Positions 27,339-36,948 of a stretch of 64,000 nucleotides of DNA are shown here, piece by piece. Numbering within the stretch: position 1 is the stretch's first letter; each line of letters opens with the position of its first letter. The notes below the pieces were generated by a model that was given only the letters and a program-made list of their open reading frames with translations, was not told where the DNA came from and did no database searches. Both the position numbers and the translations under genes were made by a program. The DNA comes from Candidatus Binatia bacterium (lineage in GTDB: Bacteria; Desulfobacterota; Binatia; HRBIN30), in contig JAOAHD010000007.1 in the NCBI GenBank assembly GCA_026415395.1, positions 919,972 to 983,971 on the forward strand, in the 5' to 3' direction.

Positions 27339-28865
27339 TCAGTTGGCTTCCTTCTGTTCAGAAGAAGCGGGCGGGTTGCCGATTGCGGCAGGTGCGTTGC
27401 GTGGCCACCAGCGTAGCACCGGGCGCCGCGCGGCGCGTGCTTCGTCAATGCGCCCGACTGGCGTGTGCACAGGAGCTGCCTTGAGCGTCTCGGGTGTCTC
27501 GCGCGCCTCGCGTGCGATTTGCAGCATCGCTTCGATGAAAGCGTCGAGGGTTTCCTTGCTCTCGGTTTCCGTTGGTTCAATCATCAAAGCCCCCGGCACA
27601 ACGAGCGGAAAGTAAATGGTGGGTGCATAAAAGCCGAGATCGAGCAAGCGCTTGGCGACATCGAGGGTTTTGACCCCCGTGCCCTCAAAGCCTTTGTCGC
27701 TGAACACGCACTCGTGCATGCACACCCCGGGGAAGGCCAAGTGATAAGCCTCGGACAATCGCACCCGCAGGTAGTTGGCGGCCAGCACGGCCAGGCGGCT
27801 GACCTGTGCGAGCCCGTCTCCGCCGAGTGCCAGCATATAGGCCAGGGCGCGCACGTGCATGCCGAAATTGCCGTGAAACGTACGCACCCGGCCAATCGAC
27901 TTAGGGAAGTCCTCGCTCCACCGCCATCCATCCGCCGCGCGGACCACGCGAGGGATCGGGAGATAGGGTTCGAGCGCTGCGGCGACGGCCACGGGGCCCG
28001 CACCTGGGCCGCCTCCTCCGTGGGGAGTGGAAAATGTCTTGTGCAAATTGATTTGCATGACATCCGCGCCCATGTGCGCCGGCTTCGCCACTCCGAGGAG
28101 TGCATTCAGATTGGCCCCGTCAAGATAAACGAGCCCGCCCTGTTCATGCACGATTTGGGCAATTTGGACGATCTCCCGTTCAAATAGCCCTAGGGTGTTC
28201 GGATTCGTGATCATCAGGGCGGCCACCTCGCGATCCATCGCTTTACGCACCGCAGTTGGCTCGATGAGGCCAATTTGGTTCCCCTCGAGAGTTACGGTCG
28301 TGTAGCCGCAGAGAGCAGCACTGGCGGGGTTCGTGCCGTGCGCGCTGGCAGGAATGAGCACCTTTTGCCGGGGATTCCCGCGATCGCGGTGAAACGCCCG
28401 GATCATTTTCATCCCGGTGAGCTCGCCCTGGGCGCCCGCGGCAGGTTGAAGCGTGACCGCCGCCATACCGGTAACCTCAGCAAGCCACTGCTCGAGCTCG
28501 TACAGAAGCTCCAGGGCGCCTTGTGCAAGTTCATCGGGCGTGAGCGGATGCAGGTGCGCAAACCCTGGGAGGCGGGCAAAGCCCTCATTCGCCACCGGAT
28601 TGTACTTCATCGTACACGAGCCCAACGGATAAAAGGTGGTCGCCGCCCCGTAGTTCCATTGCGAAAGCCGCAAGAAATGCCGCAGAACCTCGGGCTCCGA
28701 TACCTCCGGAAATCCTTTGATTGGACCCCGAATCAATTGGCGTGGAAGGAATCGCTCTGCTTCTGGGGTCGAGGCCGGTAGATCGATGCCGCACTGCCCG
28801 GCACGGCTGCGTTCGAAAATGAGGGGTTCGTCGAGAAGCAAGCCTTCTTGCTTATGTCCGCGCAT
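27339..28865 (-). CDS. gcvPB: Glycine dehydrogenase (decarboxylating) subunit 2, P protein beta
   Basis: 508 residues. It is the PLP-binding half of a split glycine decarboxylase, releasing CO2 from glycine and passing the aminomethyl group to lipoyl-GcvH. The PLP lysine is in VMQINLHKTFSTPHGGGGPG. Other signatures are STMKYNP (in YPLGSCTMKYNP), HGTNPASAALCGY and GVAKPAHMGADV. The last gene of folD-gcvT-gcvH-gcvPA-gcvPB, 18 bp after gcvPA. The tail past about residue 480 (rich in Arg, Ala, Pro) looks non-conserved. Confidence 0.97.
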   Translation of the reverse strand: MRGHKQEGLLLDEPLIFERSRAGQCGIDLPASTPEAERFLPRQLIRGPIKGFPEVSEPEVLRHFLRLSQWNYGAATTFYPLGSCTMKYNPVANEGFARLPGFAHLHPLTPDELAQGALELLYELEQWLAEVTGMAAVTLQPAAGAQGELTGMKMIRAFHRDRGNPRQKVLIPASAHGTNPASAALCGYTTVTLEGNQIGLIEPTAVRKAMDREVAALMITNPNTLGLFEREIVQIAQIVHEQGGLVYLDGANLNALLGVAKPAHMGADVMQINLHKTFSTPHGGGGPGAGPVAVAAALEPYLPIPRVVRAADGWRWSEDFPKSIGRVRTFHGNFGMHVRALAYMLALGGDGLAQVSRLAVLAANYLRVRLSEAYHLAFPGVCMHECVFSDKGFEGTGVKTLDVAKRLLDLGFYAPTIYFPLVVPGALMIEPTETESKETLDAFIEAMLQIAREARETPETLKAAPVHTPVGRIDEARAARRPVLRWWPRNAPAAIGNPPASSEQKEAN

Positions 28866-28883
28866 AGCCTGCCTCAGACCCTG

Positions 28884-30218
28884 CTATCCGAGCGCCGCGA
28901 CTAAATCTTCGATCGCTTGAGCGCTCGCTAGCTCCGTAACGCACAGCAGCAGCGCGCCTGGACACTCAGGATACCAGCGCCAAAGGGGTACTCCCGGAAG
29001 GAGATTTTGTGCCAGGGCGCGCTGGTAGCGAGCCGAGGCTTGCGGGTGGTGCACGACGAACTCGTTGAAAAAGGGAGCGGAAAACCGTCGTTGCCAACCG
29101 CGTTGCTCGAGTGCATCGGCCACGGCATGGGCGCGCGCCAGGTTGGTTTGCGCGAGCTCTCGTAGCCCACGCTTCCCTAGCAACGATAAATGAACGGCGA
29201 ACGCCAACGCCATAAGCCCGTGATTCGTGCAAATGTTCGATGTTGCTCGTTCTCGCCGAATATGTTGCTCGCGCGTGGCCAACGTGAGCACGAAGGCCCG
29301 TCTGCCTGCACTGTCGACGGATTCACCTACTAAGCGTCCGGGCATCATGCGCACGAAGTCGAAGCGCGTCGCGAACAACCCCACACCGGGACCGCCGTAT
29401 GAGAGTGGGATCCCGAAGCTTTGCCCTTCTCCCACGGCAATGTCCACACCGAACTCTCCCGGCGGCCGCACAATGCCGAGAGCCAGGGCTTCTGCTGTCG
29501 CCGTAATCGCCAGCGCCCCAGAGGAGTGCACGGTGGCAACAAGCGCGTCTAAATCTTCGATAATTCCGAAGAAATTAGGGTAACCGAGCACCACCGCCGC
29601 TACATCCTCGCCAATTTGCGACTCGAGAGCCTCGACATTCGTTGTCCCCTGAGGTGCAAACGGTACCTCTTCGAGATGACAACCGGCATGTCCGTCGAGG
29701 TAAGTCTGAATCACTTGTCGGTACTGGGGATGGAGATTGCGAGCGACGAGCACGCGATTGCGGCCAGTACGCAAACGCAAAGCCATGAGGACTGCCTCCG
29801 CGGTTGCCGATGCGCCGTCGTACATGCTGGCGTTGGCTACCTCCATGCCGAACAGCATGGCCACTAGCGTCTGGAATTCGTACGTCGCCTGCAGCGTGCC
29901 TTGGCTGACCTCTGGCTGGTACGGCGTGTAGGCGGAGTAAAACTCCGCGCGCTGAAGGATGTGGTCGACCACTGCGGGAACGAAGTGCGCATAAGCACCC
30001 GCACCGAGAAAGCAGCGGTCCACTGCAACGAAGTTGCGACTGGCGAGCTCTTCGAAGCGCGAGCGCAAGTCAATTTCGTTTAAGCCCGGTGGCAGCGAGA
30101 GTTTTGCGCGCTCGCGTAGCTCGGCAGGGATGTCGTGGAACAGTTCTTCCACGTTTGCCACCCCGATGGTGTCGAGCATTGCTTGGATGTCCGCAGGTGT
30201 GTGGGGGAAAAAACGCAA
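28884..30218 (-). CDS. gcvPA: Glycine dehydrogenase (decarboxylating) subunit 1, P protein alpha
   Basis: 444 residues, normal for the alpha half of a split P protein. It forms an alpha2-beta2 enzyme with GcvPB. Signatures: FLGAGAYAHFVPAVVDHIL, YTPYQPEVSQGTLQATYEFQ, and NASMYDGASATAEAVLMALR. The segment LSYGGPGVGLFATRFDFVRMMPGRLVGE is typical. It lacks the PLP lysine, as expected. An 84-bp gap to gcvH is the largest in this operon but holds no obvious terminator. Confidence 0.97.
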   Translation of the reverse strand: MRFFPHTPADIQAMLDTIGVANVEELFHDIPAELRERAKLSLPPGLNEIDLRSRFEELASRNFVAVDRCFLGAGAYAHFVPAVVDHILQRAEFYSAYTPYQPEVSQGTLQATYEFQTLVAMLFGMEVANASMYDGASATAEAVLMALRLRTGRNRVLVARNLHPQYRQVIQTYLDGHAGCHLEEVPFAPQGTTNVEALESQIGEDVAAVVLGYPNFFGIIEDLDALVATVHSSGALAITATAEALALGIVRPPGEFGVDIAVGEGQSFGIPLSYGGPGVGLFATRFDFVRMMPGRLVGESVDSAGRRAFVLTLATREQHIRRERATSNICTNHGLMALAFAVHLSLLGKRGLRELAQTNLARAHAVADALEQRGWQRRFSAPFFNEFVVHHPQASARYQRALAQNLLPGVPLWRWYPECPGALLLCVTELASAQAIEDLVAALG

Positions 30219-30302
30219 GGTTTGGCACTCCGTTCAAGAGCGCTGGGCCGAGGCGGCGCAGCGCTCTCGCGTGAATTGACCCTGCCGGGGGTAGAGCAAC
30301 GT

Positions 30303-30692
30303 TCACTCTTTGAGTTCGGCGACGTAGCGCTCGTATTCCTCGGCAGTCATGAGCTCCTCGAGCTCCGCTGGATCACTCATTTCAATCTTGAGCATCCAGC
30401 CGTCGCCATAAGGATCCTCGTTCAGGAGCTCGGGATTATTCGGCAAGTCGTCATTCACTTCGATCACGCACCCACTCACGGGCGCGTACACATCGGAGAC
30501 GGTTTTCACCGACTCGACCACACCAAAAGCATCTTCTTTGCTGACTTTTTCACCGACCTCGGGAAGCTCGACATAGACGATTTCGCCCAGTTGCTCTTGG
30601 GCGTAGTCGGTGATGCCCACGGTTGCCACGTTCCCTTCGACGAGCACCCACTCGTGCTCTTTTGAGTACCGCAGGTCTTCGGGGAACTCCAT
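30303..30692 (-). CDS. gcvH: Glycine cleavage system H protein
   Basis: 129 residues. Carrier of the lipoyl arm between P, T and L proteins. The lipoylated lysine is K63 in GVVESVKTVSDVYAPVSG. Other conserved parts are YSKEHEWV and DPAELEELMTAEEYERYV. The ATG at 30692 follows AAGGAGG at seven bases, and the gcvT stop (TAA) runs straight into this site, so the two genes are tightly coupled. An in-frame TTG two codons earlier is less likely. No lpd or lipoate ligase gene is in the window. Confidence 0.97.
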   Translation of the reverse strand: MEFPEDLRYSKEHEWVLVEGNVATVGITDYAQEQLGEIVYVELPEVGEKVSKEDAFGVVESVKTVSDVYAPVSGCVIEVNDDLPNNPELLNEDPYGDGWMLKIEMSDPAELEELMTAEEYERYVAELKE

Positions 30693-30704
30693 CGCCAAAC
30701 CTCC

Positions 30705-31817
30705 TTAACGATCCGGTCGCACGAACGGCCGGGCCACAATCTCTGCAGGCACCAACCGCTCGCGAATTTCTATCTGCACGCGATTGCCCACCTCAGCTTC
30801 GGCGCTCGCCACATAGCCAAGGCCGATTCCTGTGCCAAGCACAGGAGATTTGCAACCACTGGTCACCACCCCAATTCTGCTGCCGTCTTTCACGATCTTA
30901 TATCCCTGCCGCGGAATACCAGGCTCGGTCAATAGAAGCGCAACCAGCTTGCGAGCCACGCCGCAAGCTTTCTGCCTGCACAAGACATCCTTGCCGACGA
31001 ATTCATGCTTCTCGCAGCGCACGGCCCATTGCAACTGTGCTTCGATCGGAGTGGTGGTCTCATCGATCTCGTGGCCATAGAGGGGAAGCCCAGCTTCAAT
31101 ACGCAAAGTGTCACGCGCACCGAGCCCGCAAGGGAGCAGCCCGAGTGGGCCGCCACAATCCAGCAACGCATCCCAAATGGCGGGTGCATCGTCCCACGAG
31201 CAGAAGATTTCCCATCCATCCTCGCCCGTGTAGCCACTACGGGAGCAGAAGGCTGGTTTGCCGGCGGGCGCGATCGTAACGCAGCCGTAGCGTGGAGTCT
31301 GTGCAAGTGTCGTATTCCCTGCCACCGCGGAGAGAATGCTGGTTGCACGCGGGCCTTGCAATGCAAGCAAGGCATACTCCCGACTGCGATCGACAACCGA
31401 GGTGATTGCGGCGGCGTGCTCTTGGAGCCAGCGGACGTCTTTCTCGGTGTTGATGGCGTTGACGCAAAGGAGAAAGCGATCGATCTCGAGCCGGTAAACC
31501 ACGAGGTCGTCGATGACTCCACCGCTAGGAAGGCAAAGGAGCGAATACTGCCCCCGGCCAGGTTGGAGCCGCTCGGCATCGTTCGTTGCCAGACGTTGTA
31601 CGGCCGCCAGAGCGTGAGCGCCGCAAAGCTCGATCTCACCCATGTGGCTGACATCGAACAGGCCAGCCGTTTGCCGCACCGCGAGGTGCTCTTCGGTGAC
31701 GCTGCGATACTGGAGCGGCATCTCCCAGCCCGCAAAGGCAATAAAGCGAGCCCGGAGCGCGCGGTGGCGTTCGTGGAGCGGTGAGCGCGCAAGGCTCGTA
31801 TTCTCGCGTACGGTCAT
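30705..31817 (-). CDS. gcvT: Glycine cleavage system T protein (aminomethyltransferase)
   Basis: 370 residues. It transfers the methylene from aminomethyl-lipoyl GcvH to tetrahydrofolate, releasing ammonia. Motifs: AGWEMPLQY near the N terminus, FDVSHMGEIELCG, GGVIDDLVVYRL, SGYTGEDGWEIF and TLRIEAGLPLYGHEID. It precedes gcvH by 12 bp and follows folD by 37 bp, linking the one-carbon product to folate metabolism. I saw no tandem glycine riboswitch in the 37-bp gap. Confidence 0.96.
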   Translation of the reverse strand: MTVRENTSLARSPLHERHRALRARFIAFAGWEMPLQYRSVTEEHLAVRQTAGLFDVSHMGEIELCGAHALAAVQRLATNDAERLQPGRGQYSLLCLPSGGVIDDLVVYRLEIDRFLLCVNAINTEKDVRWLQEHAAAITSVVDRSREYALLALQGPRATSILSAVAGNTTLAQTPRYGCVTIAPAGKPAFCSRSGYTGEDGWEIFCSWDDAPAIWDALLDCGGPLGLLPCGLGARDTLRIEAGLPLYGHEIDETTTPIEAQLQWAVRCEKHEFVGKDVLCRQKACGVARKLVALLLTEPGIPRQGYKIVKDGSRIGVVTSGCKSPVLGTGIGLGYVASAEAEVGNRVQIEIRERLVPAEIVARPFVRPDR

Positions 31818-31854
31818 GAGTCGAGTGAGGTGGCCGTATCGAAGCCCCGGAGTG

Positions 31855-32715
31855 TTAGAGTGTCCCCTCTGCTTGCCACTTTGCCGCTTGCACGGTGTTG
31901 CGCAGCAACATGGCGACGGTCATGGGTCCCACCCCACCGGGAACGGGGGTGATGAAGGCTGCGCGGGCGGATGCAGAGGAGAAGTCGACATCGCCCACCA
32001 AGGTTCCGTCGGGCAGGCGGTTGATGCCGACGTCGATGACCACGGCGCCCATGCGCACCCAGTCGCCGCGGACAAGACCCGGCCGCCCAGTGGCGACCAC
32101 TAGGACTTCAGCCCCTTGGACGACGCGCGCCAAGTCGCGCGTGCGTGAGTGGCAAAGGGTGACGGTGGCGTCGCGCTCGAGCAGAAGCAAAGCCGTGGGC
32201 TTCCCGACGAGTGTGCTGCGGCCAACGACCACCGCGTGTGCTCCCGTGAGCGAGACCCGCGTGCGGTCTAGCAAAGCCATGACTCCAAGCGGCGTACACG
32301 GGCGCAGCCCTGGAAGCCCTTGTAAAAGTCTTCCTTGGTTGACGGGATGAAGCCCATCGACGTCTTTACGCGGATCCAGGGCGCCAATCACTGTTTGCGG
32401 CGGCAGGTGGGCGGGGAGCGGCAGTTGCACGAGAATGCCGTGGACATCCGCCCGCTCGTTGAGCTCGCCGATTAAGGCGAGCAATTCGTCGAGCGTAGTG
32501 TGTTCGTGGAGTTCGTAGGGAAACGAAGCAATGCCCACCTCCGCGCACGCGCGTCGTTTGCTCCGCACGTAAGTGGCGGAAGCGGGATCCGAGCCCACCA
32601 AAACAGTGGCAAGTCCCGGCGGCATGCCATGGTGGCTTTCGAACTCCAGCACTTGCTGCCGAACTTGTTCCCGCACCTCTTGGGCAGCGGCCTTTCCGTC
32701 GATGAGCTCTGCCAT
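31855..32715 (-). CDS. folD: Bifunctional methylenetetrahydrofolate dehydrogenase/cyclohydrolase
   Basis: 286 residues, standard FolD length. It interconverts 5,10-methylene-, methenyl- and 10-formyl-THF with NADP. Motifs: SATYVRSKRRACAEVGI with the catalytic Lys, GILVQLPLPAHL, PCTPLGVMALLDR, AVVVGRSTLVGKPTA and TPVPGGVGPMTVAMLLRNT. First gene of a unit with the glycine cleavage genes, so methylene-THF from glycine feeds into this enzyme. It is divergent from ald across 232 bp that should contain both promoters. Confidence 0.97.
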   Translation of the reverse strand: MAELIDGKAAAQEVREQVRQQVLEFESHHGMPPGLATVLVGSDPASATYVRSKRRACAEVGIASFPYELHEHTTLDELLALIGELNERADVHGILVQLPLPAHLPPQTVIGALDPRKDVDGLHPVNQGRLLQGLPGLRPCTPLGVMALLDRTRVSLTGAHAVVVGRSTLVGKPTALLLLERDATVTLCHSRTRDLARVVQGAEVLVVATGRPGLVRGDWVRMGAVVIDVGINRLPDGTLVGDVDFSSASARAAFITPVPGGVGPMTVAMLLRNTVQAAKWQAEGTL

Positions 32716-32947
32716 TGTGCCCGGCCATAGTGAAAGTGCCGGAGCGAGTAAAGCGGCGCAGTGGGCTCTTCGCGCTGGAGCGCGAGATTGGGCCTCGCAC
32801 AGCGACGTTGCTGCAAGTGCGGGCCGCCGGCGGAAATTGCGGGTGGTCTCCTCGAGGTCGCCGCGTGACGATGAGCCGTTGCAGTTCCTTTAGGGTCGTG
32901 GAGTATCTTGCTAGCTCGGCGCCCAGGTTTCGGGCAAAGTTGCACCC

Positions 32948-34063
32948 ATGATCATCGGTGTGGTGAAGGAAATCAAACCCGAGGAAAATCGTGTCGCGCT
33001 GACGCCGAGCGGAGCTGCAGCGCTGGTGCAACACGGCCACGAGGTGTGGATCGAGCGCGGCGCCGGTGCGAACAGTGGCTTGTCCGATCGCGAATATGAG
33101 CAAGCAGGCGCGCACGTGGCGCGCTCGAGCCGCGAGGTGTGGCAGCGCGCCGAGTTGATGCTCAAGGTTAAGGAGCCGCTTCCCCCAGAATATCGCTTTC
33201 TGCGGCCCGGGCTGGTGCTGTTCACGTACCTGCATCTCGCGGCGAATCCCGAGCTGACACGCGAGCTTTGCCGTCGCGGGGTGCGCGCGCTCGGTTACGA
33301 GACCGTGGAACTCGACGACGGCTCGCTCCCCCTGCTCGCACCGATGAGCGAGGTGGCCGGCCGTTTGGCCATCCAGGTGGGCGCATGGTGCCTGCAAAAA
33401 CAAAGTGGGGGGATTGGCATTTTGCTGAGCGGTGCGTCGGGCGTGCGCCCCGGTAAGGTTGTCGTGCTCGGAGCCGGGACAGCGGGCAGTAACGCCGCGC
33501 AAATTGCCTTTGGACTTGGGGCGCACGTGAGTGTGATTGATTCCAACCCCGCCAAGTTGCGTTATCTCCATGACATTCTCGGCGGGCACATCACGACAGT
33601 CATGTCGAACCGTGCAAACATTGAAGAGGAAGTACGCAGTGCCGACCTGCTGATTGGCGCTGTGCTGGTGCCAGGAGCTCGTGCTCCCAGGCTGGTTACC
33701 CGCGCCATGGTGCGGCGCATGCGGCCAGGATCGGCGATTGTGGACATCTCCATCGACCAAGGCGGCTGCGTGGAAACCTCTCGACCGACGACCTTGGATC
33801 AACCCACGTACGTCGCGGAGAACGTGGTGCACTACTGTGTGACCAACATGCCGAGCATCGTTCCGCGCACCTCGACGTTTGCCCTCACCAACGTGACTTT
33901 TGCCTATGCGTTGGAAATTGCCGACAAGGGGTTGATGCGCGCGTTGCGGGAAAATCAACCCTTGCGGCGGGGAGTCAACGTGTTCGATGGGCACGTCGTA
34001 CACTCGGCCGTTGCCGCCGCCGTCGGCCTCCCGCAGATGCCGCTCGAAGACCTGGTGGAATAG
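32948..34063 (+). CDS. ald: Alanine dehydrogenase
   Basis: 371 residues. It interconverts L-alanine and pyruvate plus ammonia with NAD. Catalytic residues align exactly with the known family: R15, K75 and H96, plus the Asp in DISIDQGGCVE. The nucleotide fold is VVLGAGTAGSNAAQIAFGLGA. Other signatures: EIKPEENRVALTPSGA and NMPSIVPRTSTFALTN. It is divergent from folD and followed 12 bp later by a membrane glycosyltransferase gene. A long frame antisense to this gene is a codon-bias shadow. Confidence 0.96.
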   Translation: MIIGVVKEIKPEENRVALTPSGAAALVQHGHEVWIERGAGANSGLSDREYEQAGAHVARSSREVWQRAELMLKVKEPLPPEYRFLRPGLVLFTYLHLAANPELTRELCRRGVRALGYETVELDDGSLPLLAPMSEVAGRLAIQVGAWCLQKQSGGIGILLSGASGVRPGKVVVLGAGTAGSNAAQIAFGLGAHVSVIDSNPAKLRYLHDILGGHITTVMSNRANIEEEVRSADLLIGAVLVPGARAPRLVTRAMVRRMRPGSAIVDISIDQGGCVETSRPTTLDQPTYVAENVVHYCVTNMPSIVPRTSTFALTNVTFAYALEIADKGLMRALRENQPLRRGVNVFDGHVVHSAVAAAVGLPQMPLEDLVE

Positions 34064-34074
34064 CTCGAGGTTCC

Positions 34075-35613
34075 ATGAGTCCCGTAAGCCAGAGTCAACG
34101 ACTCCCGGACAAGGCCCTGACGTGGGTGGCTTACGGGCTCCTGGTGGGGCTCGCGGCGTGGCTGCGCTTGCGCGGTTTGGCTTGGGGCGCACCGTATGTC
34201 TATCACGCGGACGAACATTATATCCTCAACGCCGCTCTCCACATGGTGCGGGAGGGCACGCCCAACCCGGGATTTTTCCAGTACCCTTCGCTTCTGCTGT
34301 ACATGCAGGCCTCGCTGGTGGCACTGTTGCAACCGTGGTTGAAGGTCGACTTGCACATCGACCCCACTGCGCGGGGATTGGGCCCGTGGGACGTTCCCCC
34401 GGAGCACTTTCCCTTCATTCTCGCTGGTCGAGCGGTCGTCGCGGTGGCCGGGATTGCCTCCGTGATCTTGCTTGCGTGGTTATGGCGGAGGTGGTTCGGC
34501 TCTGCGGCGGCGCTGCTCGCCACGGGGTTGCTCGCGGTGTCCCCGCTCCATGTGGAGCACAGCCACTACCTGACCACCGACGTGCCAGCCATGCTTTGGG
34601 TCCTGCTTGCACTGTTCTGGTCCGCCTACGGGAGGGACCAGCCGAGGGCGTTGGCAACGGCTGCCGTGGCTGCGGGGTTGGCAGCGTCAACCAAGTATCC
34701 CGCGGGGATGGTGTGGCTTGTGGTCCTCGTTTCCGCGGTTTCGAGTCAGCGCCCATGGCAGGCGGTGGTCGTATCCTTCGTTTGCTTTGTAACTGCCTTT
34801 GCACTGACGAGCCCGTATGTCGTACTCGATCCACGACGGGCGTGGGCCGATCTCTCCATCGTACGCCACAACTACGCAAGCGGTCCTTGGTCGCCCTGGA
34901 ATTTGTGGTTTTACTTGTCGTACCTTTGGCACACGGCGTTAGGGCCAGCGGCCTCGGTTTTAGCGCTGGTTGGCATGATTGTTTGGTGGCGGTCGCGCTC
35001 GGTTGGCGGCGGGGCGTGCCGTGTAGCGGGTGCAGCCTTGCCCTGGCTCTACGTGGTGTACTTGTCGACTTGGTCGGTGCGGTTCGAGCGCAATCTTCTG
35101 CCAGTCCTGCCCTTTGCCTTGCTGTTCCTTGGCTTGGCAGTAGCCCGTCTCGAGTTAGTCGTCGTTTCTGGGCGCCGCCTGCGCGCCGTGCTGGCGCTGC
35201 TTTTTGTGGCTGTGGCGTGGCTTCCGCTGCGGCACAGCGAGGCTCTGGTGGAGCGGTTTCTTCTTCCCGACACACGTACGCTTGCTCTCCAGTGGATTGA
35301 GGAACATGTGCCGAGCGGAGCGCACATCGCTCGTGAGGAGTATACCCCGCAAGTGTCCGGTAGCCGTCATCGAGTAACCTTTGTTCAGGTTTTGGGCACG
35401 CGCCCCTATGGTTGGTTTCTCGGCGAGGGTGTCGACTACATCGTCGTCAGTAGCCTAATTTATGAGCGTTACCGGCAGGTGCCGAGCATCTTTGGTTTGT
35501 ACGAGTTCGTGTTTGCCCTGCTTCCCTTGGTCGCGGAGTTTCAACCGAGCGCGACGGTGGCCGGTCCGACCATCCGCATTTATCAGGTGCCGCGGTGGCG
35601 AGACGATTCGTAG
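34075..35613 (+). CDS. Membrane glycosyltransferase, PMT/GT39-like
   Basis: 512 residues, polytopic. About ten hydrophobic segments are spread through the chain, including LTWVAYGLLVGLAAWLRL at the start. The catalytic acidic pair lies in the first loop, YVYHADEHYIL, as in protein O-mannosyltransferases, ArnT and related lipid-linked sugar transferases. FFQYPSLLLYM follows, matching the family. It probably moves a sugar from a polyprenyl phosphate to a periplasmic acceptor; the acceptor is unknown. It follows ald by 12 bp and may be co-transcribed by accident of position. Confidence 0.85.
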   Translation: MSPVSQSQRLPDKALTWVAYGLLVGLAAWLRLRGLAWGAPYVYHADEHYILNAALHMVREGTPNPGFFQYPSLLLYMQASLVALLQPWLKVDLHIDPTARGLGPWDVPPEHFPFILAGRAVVAVAGIASVILLAWLWRRWFGSAAALLATGLLAVSPLHVEHSHYLTTDVPAMLWVLLALFWSAYGRDQPRALATAAVAAGLAASTKYPAGMVWLVVLVSAVSSQRPWQAVVVSFVCFVTAFALTSPYVVLDPRRAWADLSIVRHNYASGPWSPWNLWFYLSYLWHTALGPAASVLALVGMIVWWRSRSVGGGACRVAGAALPWLYVVYLSTWSVRFERNLLPVLPFALLFLGLAVARLELVVVSGRRLRAVLALLFVAVAWLPLRHSEALVERFLLPDTRTLALQWIEEHVPSGAHIAREEYTPQVSGSRHRVTFVQVLGTRPYGWFLGEGVDYIVVSSLIYERYRQVPSIFGLYEFVFALLPLVAEFQPSATVAGPTIRIYQVPRWRDDS

Positions 35614-35653
35614 TGCCTCGTGGTCGGCGAATTCTCTCGCGCTGATCTCTTCG

Positions 35654-36493
35654 TCAGGGTGAAGGCGCACCCGCGAGTCGTGCTAGCCAACGATTGAGCG
35701 AGCGAAGGAGTGTGGGGCTCAACCGCTTGAGGTAATACATGATCCACGCTTCGGGTGAGATGGGCGCCACCGCACGGTTGCGCTGCACCGCTTTGAGAAT
35801 GTTTTCTGCCACACGTTCCGGCGGATAATTCCGCCGTTCGTAAAAGGCGACCATGCGTTGCCGTGCTTCCTCGGTCGCACCGGGGCCGCGCAAACGCGCC
35901 GTGCGGGTGATGGGCGTGTTGATGATGCCCGGGCACACCGCTGTCACCCCGATGCCGTAGCGCGCAAGCTCCTCGCGTAGTGCTTCGCTCAAACCGAGAA
36001 CGGCGAACTTCGTGGTTGCGTACGCACACAACGGTTCGGTGGCTACGTAGCCGGCTGCAGAAGAGACATTGATCACGTGGCCACCCTGGCCGCGGGCAAT
36101 CATCTGCGGCAGGAAGAAATGGCAACCGTGCACCACTCCCATCAAGTTGATGCCGACGATCCAGTCCCAATCCTCCAGCGTCGTGTCGCGGAAGCTGGCT
36201 CCCAGGCCCACTCCGGCATTGTTCATCAAAATGTCCACGGCGGCGACGCGCTCGTGTACCGCCGCGGCGAACTCGCGCATGTCGTGACGCGAAGCCACGT
36301 CCACCCGTTGGAAATACGCCTCGCGTCCGAGGTCACGGATGCTCTCCGCAGTGGCTTCGAGACCCGATTCATCTACGTCGCACAGCACCAAGTTGGCCCC
36401 GCGCCTTGCTAAAGCGAGTGCAGTGGCCTTGCCGATGCCGCTGGCGGCGCCGGTCACTAAGGCAGTCTTTCCGGTGAGATTTCGCACGTCCAT
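35654..36493 (-). CDS. Short-chain dehydrogenase/reductase
   Basis: 279 residues, classical SDR. The NAD(P) site is VTGAASGIGKATALAL, the active site has NNAGVG, a VSSAAGYVA serine and YATTKFAV (Tyr-x3-Lys). The VLCDVDESGLEA segment after the second strand, with an Asp, favours NAD. The C terminus is basic with a hydrophobic patch, as in membrane-associated members. I start at the ATG at 36493; an upstream TTG adds six poorly supported residues. The substrate is not predictable. Confidence 0.88.
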   Translation of the reverse strand: MDVRNLTGKTALVTGAASGIGKATALALARRGANLVLCDVDESGLEATAESIRDLGREAYFQRVDVASRHDMREFAAAVHERVAAVDILMNNAGVGLGASFRDTTLEDWDWIVGINLMGVVHGCHFFLPQMIARGQGGHVINVSSAAGYVATEPLCAYATTKFAVLGLSEALREELARYGIGVTAVCPGIINTPITRTARLRGPGATEEARQRMVAFYERRNYPPERVAENILKAVQRNRAVAPISPEAWIMYYLKRLSPTLLRSLNRWLARLAGAPSP

Positions 36494-36633
36494 GCTCAGT
36501 GCGTGAGCCAAGTGAAGTTGCGTGTTCCTCTACGCGGGGTGCGGGTTTGTGGCAAGATGCCGTGCGGGAATGTGGGACTGCGAATTGACGGCGTTGCTTG
36601 GGGGCCGTAAAGCTGGCTCTAAGGAGGGTGGTC

Positions 36634-36948
36634 ATGGCGCTGATCGAAGTGAGTGTCGTACCCGTGGGAACGAATAGCCCGAGCATCGGCGATTATATCG
36701 CGGATGCCGTGCGCGTGTTGGATGACGCTCGTGTGCCCTACGAAATTTCCGCGATGGGTACTCTGTTCGAGGCCACTTTAAAGGAAGCCCTGCCGCTGAT
36801 CCAAAAGATGCACGAAGCCGCCTTCAAGCGTGGGGCCTTGCGCGTGTTGAGTACGATCGTCGTGGACGATCGGCGGGACAAAGTCGTGACGATGAAGAGC
36901 AAAGTTGCAAGTGTGAAGCGCCGCTTGAGGCGCACGGCACGTAAGTAG
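36634..36948 (+). CDS. MTH1187 family thiamine-binding protein
   Basis: 104 residues. It matches the MTH1187/YkoF-like ferredoxin-like fold: ALIEVSVVPVGTNSPSIGDY, then YEISAMGTLFEATLKEALPL and LSTIVVDDRRDK. Family members bind thiamine or related pyrimidines in the cytosol; the cellular role is not settled. The start at 36634 follows AAGGAGGGTGGTC; an upstream frame extension is not needed. It stands alone on its strand. Confidence 0.9.
   Translation: MALIEVSVVPVGTNSPSIGDYIADAVRVLDDARVPYEISAMGTLFEATLKEALPLIQKMHEAAFKRGALRVLSTIVVDDRRDKVVTMKSKVASVKRRLRRTARK

Noticed and set aside
31800-31860. Glycine riboswitch before gcvT
   Set aside because: folD ends only 37 bp upstream, too short for a riboswitch, and no conserved tandem aptamer is visible.
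32366-34192. A 608-codon frame antisense to folD and ald
   Set aside because: It covers two well-supported genes on the other strand or frame, has the composition of a high-GC shadow and no recognisable motif.
34415-35275. A 286-codon antisense frame in the GT39 gene
   Set aside because: Pro/Arg-rich shadow of a membrane protein gene with no start signal.
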